This document shows, in pieces, positions 40,866 to 44,239 of a stretch of DNA of 44,239 bases. The position numbers and the translations under genes were made by a program. This DNA comes from Rhodospirillales bacterium (lineage in GTDB: Bacteria; Pseudomonadota; Alphaproteobacteria; ATCC43930; CGMCC-115725): positions 1 to 44,239 of the forward strand of contig JADGGZ010000007.1 of NCBI GenBank assembly GCA_019689675.1, read 5' to 3'. The notes under the pieces were generated by a model. That model did no database searches. It saw only the letters and a program-made list of their open reading frames with translations, and was not told where the DNA came from. Numbering within the stretch: the first letter of the stretch is position 1; each line of letters starts with the position of its first letter.

Positions 40866-42605
40866 ATGGAACAGCAGCAGCGCAACCTCTTCATCGCCAT
40901 TGCGGTCTCGATCGGGATCCTGCTCGGATTCCAGTTCCTGTTCGAGAAGCCGCGCCTCGAGCGTCAGCAGCAGGCGCAGCAGACGCAGCAGGCGCAGCAG
41001 ACGCAGCCGGGGACGGCGCCGCAGGGCGAAGTGCCGACCACGACCGGGACGCCCTCGGCAACGGCCCCGGTCCCGGGCGCGCCGGGCGCTGCGATGCCGC
41101 CAAGCCGCGAGGCCGCGCTCCGCAGCGCGCCGCGGGTCAAGATCAAGACGCCGAACATCGACGGCTCGTTTGCCCTTCTGGGCGGCCGTATCGACGACAT
41201 TCGCCTTGTCCGCTATCGCGAGTCGGTCGATCCGAAGAGTCCGGAGATCGTGCTCCTTTCCCCGACGGGCAGCGTCGATGCGTATTTTGCGGAGTTCGGC
41301 TGGGTTCCGAGCAGGCCCGGGATTCGTTTGCCCGGTGCGGACACGCTCTGGTCCGCCTCCTCCGACACGCTCACGCCCGAAGCGCCGGTCGTGCTCACCT
41401 GGGATAACGGCGAGGGGCTGAAATTCACGCGCACGATCGCGGTCGACAATAATTTCATGTTCACGGTGACGGAGCGGGTGGAGAATTCCGGCACCGAGCC
41501 CGTCGCGCTTCTGCCGTACGGACTGATACAGCGCACCGGCACCCCGCACACCTCCGGCTACTACATCCTGCACGAAGGCCCAGTCGGCGTCTTCGACGGC
41601 AAGCTCAAAGAGCCCGGCTACGGCGATCTGAAGGACGGCCCGGTCGCGCTGACGACGACAGGCGGCTGGCTCGGCATCACGGACAAGTATTGGCTCACCG
41701 CGCTGGTTCCCGATCAGAAAGAGCCGGTGAAAGGCCGCTTCAGCCATGCGCTGCGCGACAGGGCCGACATCTACCAGGCGGATTTTCTCGGTGCCGAGCG
41801 ACAGATACCGCCCGGCGGCTCGGTTGAGAGCACCACCCGCTTCTTCGCCGGCGCCAAGGAGGTGAAGCTGCTCGAAAGCTACGAAGACGCCGGCGTCGAC
41901 CGCTTCGCCGACGCGGTCGACTGGGGCTGGTTCTTCTTCCTGACGAAGCCGATCTTCCACCTCCTCGACTTCTTCCACCGGCTGCTCGGCAATTTCGGCC
42001 TCGGCATCCTTCTGCTGACCGTCATCATCAAGCTGCTCTTCTTCCCGCTCGCCAACAAATCCTACGCGGCGATGGCGAAGATGAAGACGCTGCAGCCGCA
42101 GATGATGGAGCTGCGCGAGAAGTTCGGCGACGACAAGGCGCGGCTCAATCAGGAGATGATGGCGCTCTACAAGCGCGTCGGCGCCAATCCGCTGGCCGGC
42201 TGCCTGCCGATCGTGATCCAGATCCCGGTCTTCTTCGCGCTCTACAAGGTGCTCTTTGTCACCATCGAGATGCGCCATGCGCCGTTCTTCGGCTGGATTC
42301 GCGACCTCTCGGCGCCCGACCCCACGACGATCTTCAACCTTTTCGGCCTCATTCCGTGGGACCCGCCCTCGATCCTTCACATCGGCGCCTGGCCGATCAT
42401 CATGGGCGTCACCATGTACCTGCAGCAGAAGCTGAACCCGCAACCGCCCGATCCCATTCAGGCGAAGATGTTCATGCTGCTGCCGTTCATCTTCACCTAC
42501 ATGCTGGCGCAGTTCGCGGCAGGACTCGTGATTTACTGGGCATGGAACAACCTTCTGTCGATCGCGCAGCAATGGGTGATCATGCGCAAGAACAAGGCGG
42601 CCTGA
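40866..42605 (+). CDS. yidC: Membrane protein insertase YidC (Oxa1 family)
   Basis: A 579-aa inner-membrane insertase. One N-terminal helix (residues about 6-24) is followed by a Gln/Ala/Thr- and Pro-rich linker, a large periplasmic beta-domain (about 75-345) and the conserved five-helix core (about 360-575). Core motifs include LLTVIIKLLFFPLANKSY, YKRVGANPLAGCLPIVIQIP and the closing WNNLLSIAQQWVIMRK. The ATG at 40866 gives the family N-terminus. The engB start lies 34 bp inside its end. Confidence 0.96.
   Translation: MEQQQRNLFIAIAVSIGILLGFQFLFEKPRLERQQQAQQTQQAQQTQPGTAPQGEVPTTTGTPSATAPVPGAPGAAMPPSREAALRSAPRVKIKTPNIDGSFALLGGRIDDIRLVRYRESVDPKSPEIVLLSPTGSVDAYFAEFGWVPSRPGIRLPGADTLWSASSDTLTPEAPVVLTWDNGEGLKFTRTIAVDNNFMFTVTERVENSGTEPVALLPYGLIQRTGTPHTSGYYILHEGPVGVFDGKLKEPGYGDLKDGPVALTTTGGWLGITDKYWLTALVPDQKEPVKGRFSHALRDRADIYQADFLGAERQIPPGGSVESTTRFFAGAKEVKLLESYEDAGVDRFADAVDWGWFFFLTKPIFHLLDFFHRLLGNFGLGILLLTVIIKLLFFPLANKSYAAMAKMKTLQPQMMELREKFGDDKARLNQEMMALYKRVGANPLAGCLPIVIQIPVFFALYKVLFVTIEMRHAPFFGWIRDLSAPDPTTIFNLFGLIPWDPPSILHIGAWPIIMGVTMYLQQKLNPQPPDPIQAKMFMLLPFIFTYMLAQFAAGLVIYWAWNNLLSIAQQWVIMRKNKAA
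40968..41003 (+). repeat. Two exact 18-bp tandem repeats in yidC
   Basis: The unit CAGCAGGCGCAGCAGACG occurs twice back to back (40968-40985, 40986-41003) and encodes QQAQQT twice. It lies in the flexible linker after the first membrane helix, so copy changes of 18 bp would keep the frame. Confidence 0.9.
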
Positions 42606-43228
42606 CTCCGGAGGAGATCGAGGCCGGCCGCCTTCTCTTCGCGCAGGAGTGCCGGTTCGTCGCGGGTGCCGCGAACGAAGCGGCGCTGCCGCCCGACACG
42701 CTTCCCGAAGTGGCTTTCGCGGGCCGCTCGAACGTCGGCAAGTCGAGTCTCGTCAATGCGCTGACCGGGCGCACGACGCTCGCGCGTACGAGCCACACCC
42801 CCGGGCGCACCCAGCAGCTGAACTTCTTCGATCTCGGCGGCCGGCTGATGCTCGTGGACATGCCGGGCTACGGTTATGCCGAGGCGCCCAAGAACGAGGT
42901 CGCCCGCTGGACGCGGCTCGTGCGCGACTATCTGAAGGGCCGGGTGAGCCTGCGCCGCACGCTGCTCCTCGTCGACGCCCGCCACGGCCTGAAGGAGATC
43001 GACCGGCCGTGGCTCCAGATGTTCGACGAGGCGGCGGTCTCCTACCAAGTGGTGCTGACGAAGTCGGACAAGGTGAAGCCGGTCGATCTGGCGCGCGGCC
43101 TCGAGAAGCTCGGCCGGGAGCTCGCCCGTCACGTCGCCGCCCATCCCGAGGTGGCGGTCACGAGCGCGCATGAGGGGCGCGGGATCGCCGAGCTCCGCGC
43201 GGCGCTCGCCGCCCTCGCCGCTCCCTAG
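42572..43228 (+). CDS. engB: Ribosome-biogenesis GTP-binding protein EngB (YsxC/YihA)
   Basis: A 218-aa GTPase needed for 50S subunit assembly. G1 is AGRSNVGKSSLVNAL, G2 Thr lies in TSHTPGRTQQLNFF, G3 is VDMPGYGYA, G4 is LTKSDKVK and G5 is VTSAHEGRG. The ATG at 42572 overlaps yidC by 34 bp and gives the family length. It ends 10 bp before the convergent ATPase gene. Confidence 0.95.
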   Translation: MGDHAQEQGGLTPEEIEAGRLLFAQECRFVAGAANEAALPPDTLPEVAFAGRSNVGKSSLVNALTGRTTLARTSHTPGRTQQLNFFDLGGRLMLVDMPGYGYAEAPKNEVARWTRLVRDYLKGRVSLRRTLLLVDARHGLKEIDRPWLQMFDEAAVSYQVVLTKSDKVKPVDLARGLEKLGRELARHVAAHPEVAVTSAHEGRGIAELRAALAALAAP

Positions 43229-43238
43229 CCCTCGAACC

Positions 43239-44006
43239 TCAGCCTTCCTCGTTGCTGGTTCGTCCGGCGAGGTAATCTGCGACGTAACCCTGCGGGTCGG
43301 CGAGAAACCGGCGATACCAGCCGATATGCGGCACGTCCTCGAAGCGCGTGCGATGGATGCCGCGATGGTTGAAGAGCAGGATGTCGCTTTCCGGCAGCGC
43401 GACGAGAATGGGCGAGTGCGTCGCGATGATGAACTGTCCGGAACCGCTGCGGCGCTTGGCGTCGAGGATCGCGAGGAACTCCAATTGCCGCTCCGGCGCG
43501 AGCGCCGATTCCGGTTCGTCGAAAAGGTAGAGTGCGAGATCCTTTCGCGCGAGCCGGCTCTCGACGAACGCGAGATAACCCTCGCCGTGGCTGAGCTGAA
43601 GCAGCTCGCGCGCAGCATCCCGCCCGGGAGACACGCTGTCGATGAAGCCTGCGAGATCGAAGAAGGTCTCGCTGCGAAAGAAGAACGCAGGCACCTTCGG
43701 CAGCCAGGAGAGGCGAAGCGCGGCGGCGAGGCTCCAAGCATCGCCCTCGCCGGCGTCGTAAGCGTGATCGCGCGAGCCGCCGCGCGGCGAAAGCCGGCAT
43801 TGCTCCGCGATGGCCTCGATGAGCGTGGACTTGCCGGTCCCGTTGTCGCCGACGAGGAAAGTGACGGCGGAATCGAAGGCGAGCTCCAGCGGACGCACGG
43901 CATAGGGCAGCGTGAAAGGAAAGCGGCCCGGCACAATGCGACCTTCCAGCAATGCCAGTCGCTTCAGGAAGGGCGGCTTCAGCCGGCTCGCGCGCATTTT
44001 CGCCAT
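43239..44006 (-). CDS. AAA family ATPase (AAA_15/21, ABC-ATPase-like fold), unknown function
   Basis: A 255-aa soluble ATPase of the RecF/OLD-like type without a nuclease domain. Walker A is GDNGTGKSTLIEA, the signature region is LLQLSHGEGYLAFV, Walker B is LYLFDEPESALAPERQ and the His switch is FIIATHSPIL. The ATG at 44006 is preferred; a GTG at 44021 overlaps the preceding gene. Such ATPases are often part of small accessory modules. The preceding partial gene ends 5 bp upstream, so the two probably work together. Confidence 0.85.
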   Translation of the reverse strand: MAKMRASRLKPPFLKRLALLEGRIVPGRFPFTLPYAVRPLELAFDSAVTFLVGDNGTGKSTLIEAIAEQCRLSPRGGSRDHAYDAGEGDAWSLAAALRLSWLPKVPAFFFRSETFFDLAGFIDSVSPGRDAARELLQLSHGEGYLAFVESRLARKDLALYLFDEPESALAPERQLEFLAILDAKRRSGSGQFIIATHSPILVALPESDILLFNHRGIHRTRFEDVPHIGWYRRFLADPQGYVADYLAGRTSNEEG

Positions 44007-44011
44007 TCTGC

Positions 44012-44239
44012 TCAGGAGCACCCGCAGCCACGCCTGCGGCGGATCTCGTCAAGCACCGTGTGCTTAGTGCCTCGGCGACTCCCCTTGACGGCATAGCTGA
44101 CATAGTCGTCCGGAACCGCATCGCAGAGCCGCTCCGCCTGATCGAGCTGATCAAGCTGGCAATGGCAATCGGCCTTGAGAAGCGGAATTTCGGATCCGAG
44201 AAATCGCTCTTCGTCCCGGTCCTCTGCCTCGACGAGATC
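44012..44239 (-). CDS. C-terminus of an unknown cysteine-containing protein, cut by window edge
   Basis: The last 75 codons of a minus-strand gene whose start lies beyond the window. The frame is open to the edge. The sequence is acidic and polar, with a CHC pair, a further single Cys and a C-terminal RRRGCGCS. It ends 5 bp before the AAA ATPase ATG. No family recognised. The cysteine spacing could bind a metal, but the fragment is too short to decide. Confidence 0.5.
   Translation of the reverse strand, partial: DLVEAEDRDEERFLGSEIPLLKADCHCQLDQLDQAERLCDAVPDDYVSYAVKGSRRGTKHTVLDEIRRRRGCGCS

Noticed and set aside
1-44239. tRNA, rRNA, CRISPR, insertion sequence or prophage features
   Set aside because: Looked for T-loop consensus, regular direct repeats, transposase or integrase motifs and terminal inverted repeats; none was found by eye.

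Overview
The window is GC-rich, densely coding DNA with short intergenic gaps, many 4-bp start/stop overlaps (ATGA, GTGA) and frequent GTG starts. Gene content points to an alphaproteobacterium, probably Rhizobiales-like or Rhodospirillales-like: FixJ and FixK-type regulators, several ABC importers for amino acids and polyamines, a DUF1194 protein, an orphan PqqD, and an L34 sequence typical of the class. No tRNA, rRNA, CRISPR array, insertion sequence or phage gene was seen. It looks like ordinary chromosome.

Layout. (1) 2-4296: the 3' part of glgB, then a lone molybdenum hydroxylase large subunit (CoxL-like, form II motif). (2) 4420-8997: a complete five-gene branched-chain-amino-acid-type ABC importer (livK-H-M-G-F), with a strong hairpin between livK and livH. 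(3) 9000-16747: a polyamine-type ABC importer (potD-A-B-C order) ending in an FAD amine oxidase, divergent from two PLP aminotransferases. This is a coherent uptake and catabolism unit for an amino compound. (4) 16769-18499: a fumarylacetoacetate-hydrolase-family enzyme, a carboxymuconolactone-decarboxylase-like protein and a tiny membrane protein.

(5) 18573-24043 looks like a low-oxygen control region. It has an M48 protease, a CBS-BON protein, a second DHOD-like flavoenzyme, three receiver-domain proteins (one FixJ) and a FixK-like Crp/Fnr regulator. A perfect TTGAT-N4-ATCAA box and a one-mismatch box lie in front of genes here, and the regulator's recognition helix carries the residues expected to read that sequence. 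(6) 24141-25817: an orphan PqqD overlapping a small cysteine-containing lipoprotein gene that is easily missed, then ChaC and an SCP2-domain protein. (7) 25895-31649: a dienelactone hydrolase, a second Liv-type importer whose two permeases are fused and which has no binding protein nearby, and a TcuA-like flavoprotein.

(8) 31706-35950: coaBC-dut-Rrf2-cysK, a lipid-kinase-like protein and csbD. The csbD gene is overlapped at both ends, sense at the start and antisense at the end. (9) 35878-38267 (minus): a DUF1194 protein, a geranylgeranyl-reductase-like flavoprotein and a methyltransferase. (10) 38441-43228 (plus): a small membrane protein, an MFS transporter and the conserved rpmH-rnpA-yidD-yidC-engB cluster with a visible sigma70-type promoter. 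(11) 43239-44239 (minus): an AAA ATPase preceded by the C-terminus of a cysteine-rich protein that runs off the window.

The items most worth following up are the PqqD/lipoprotein pair, the FixK boxes with their local regulator, and the compressed csbD locus.
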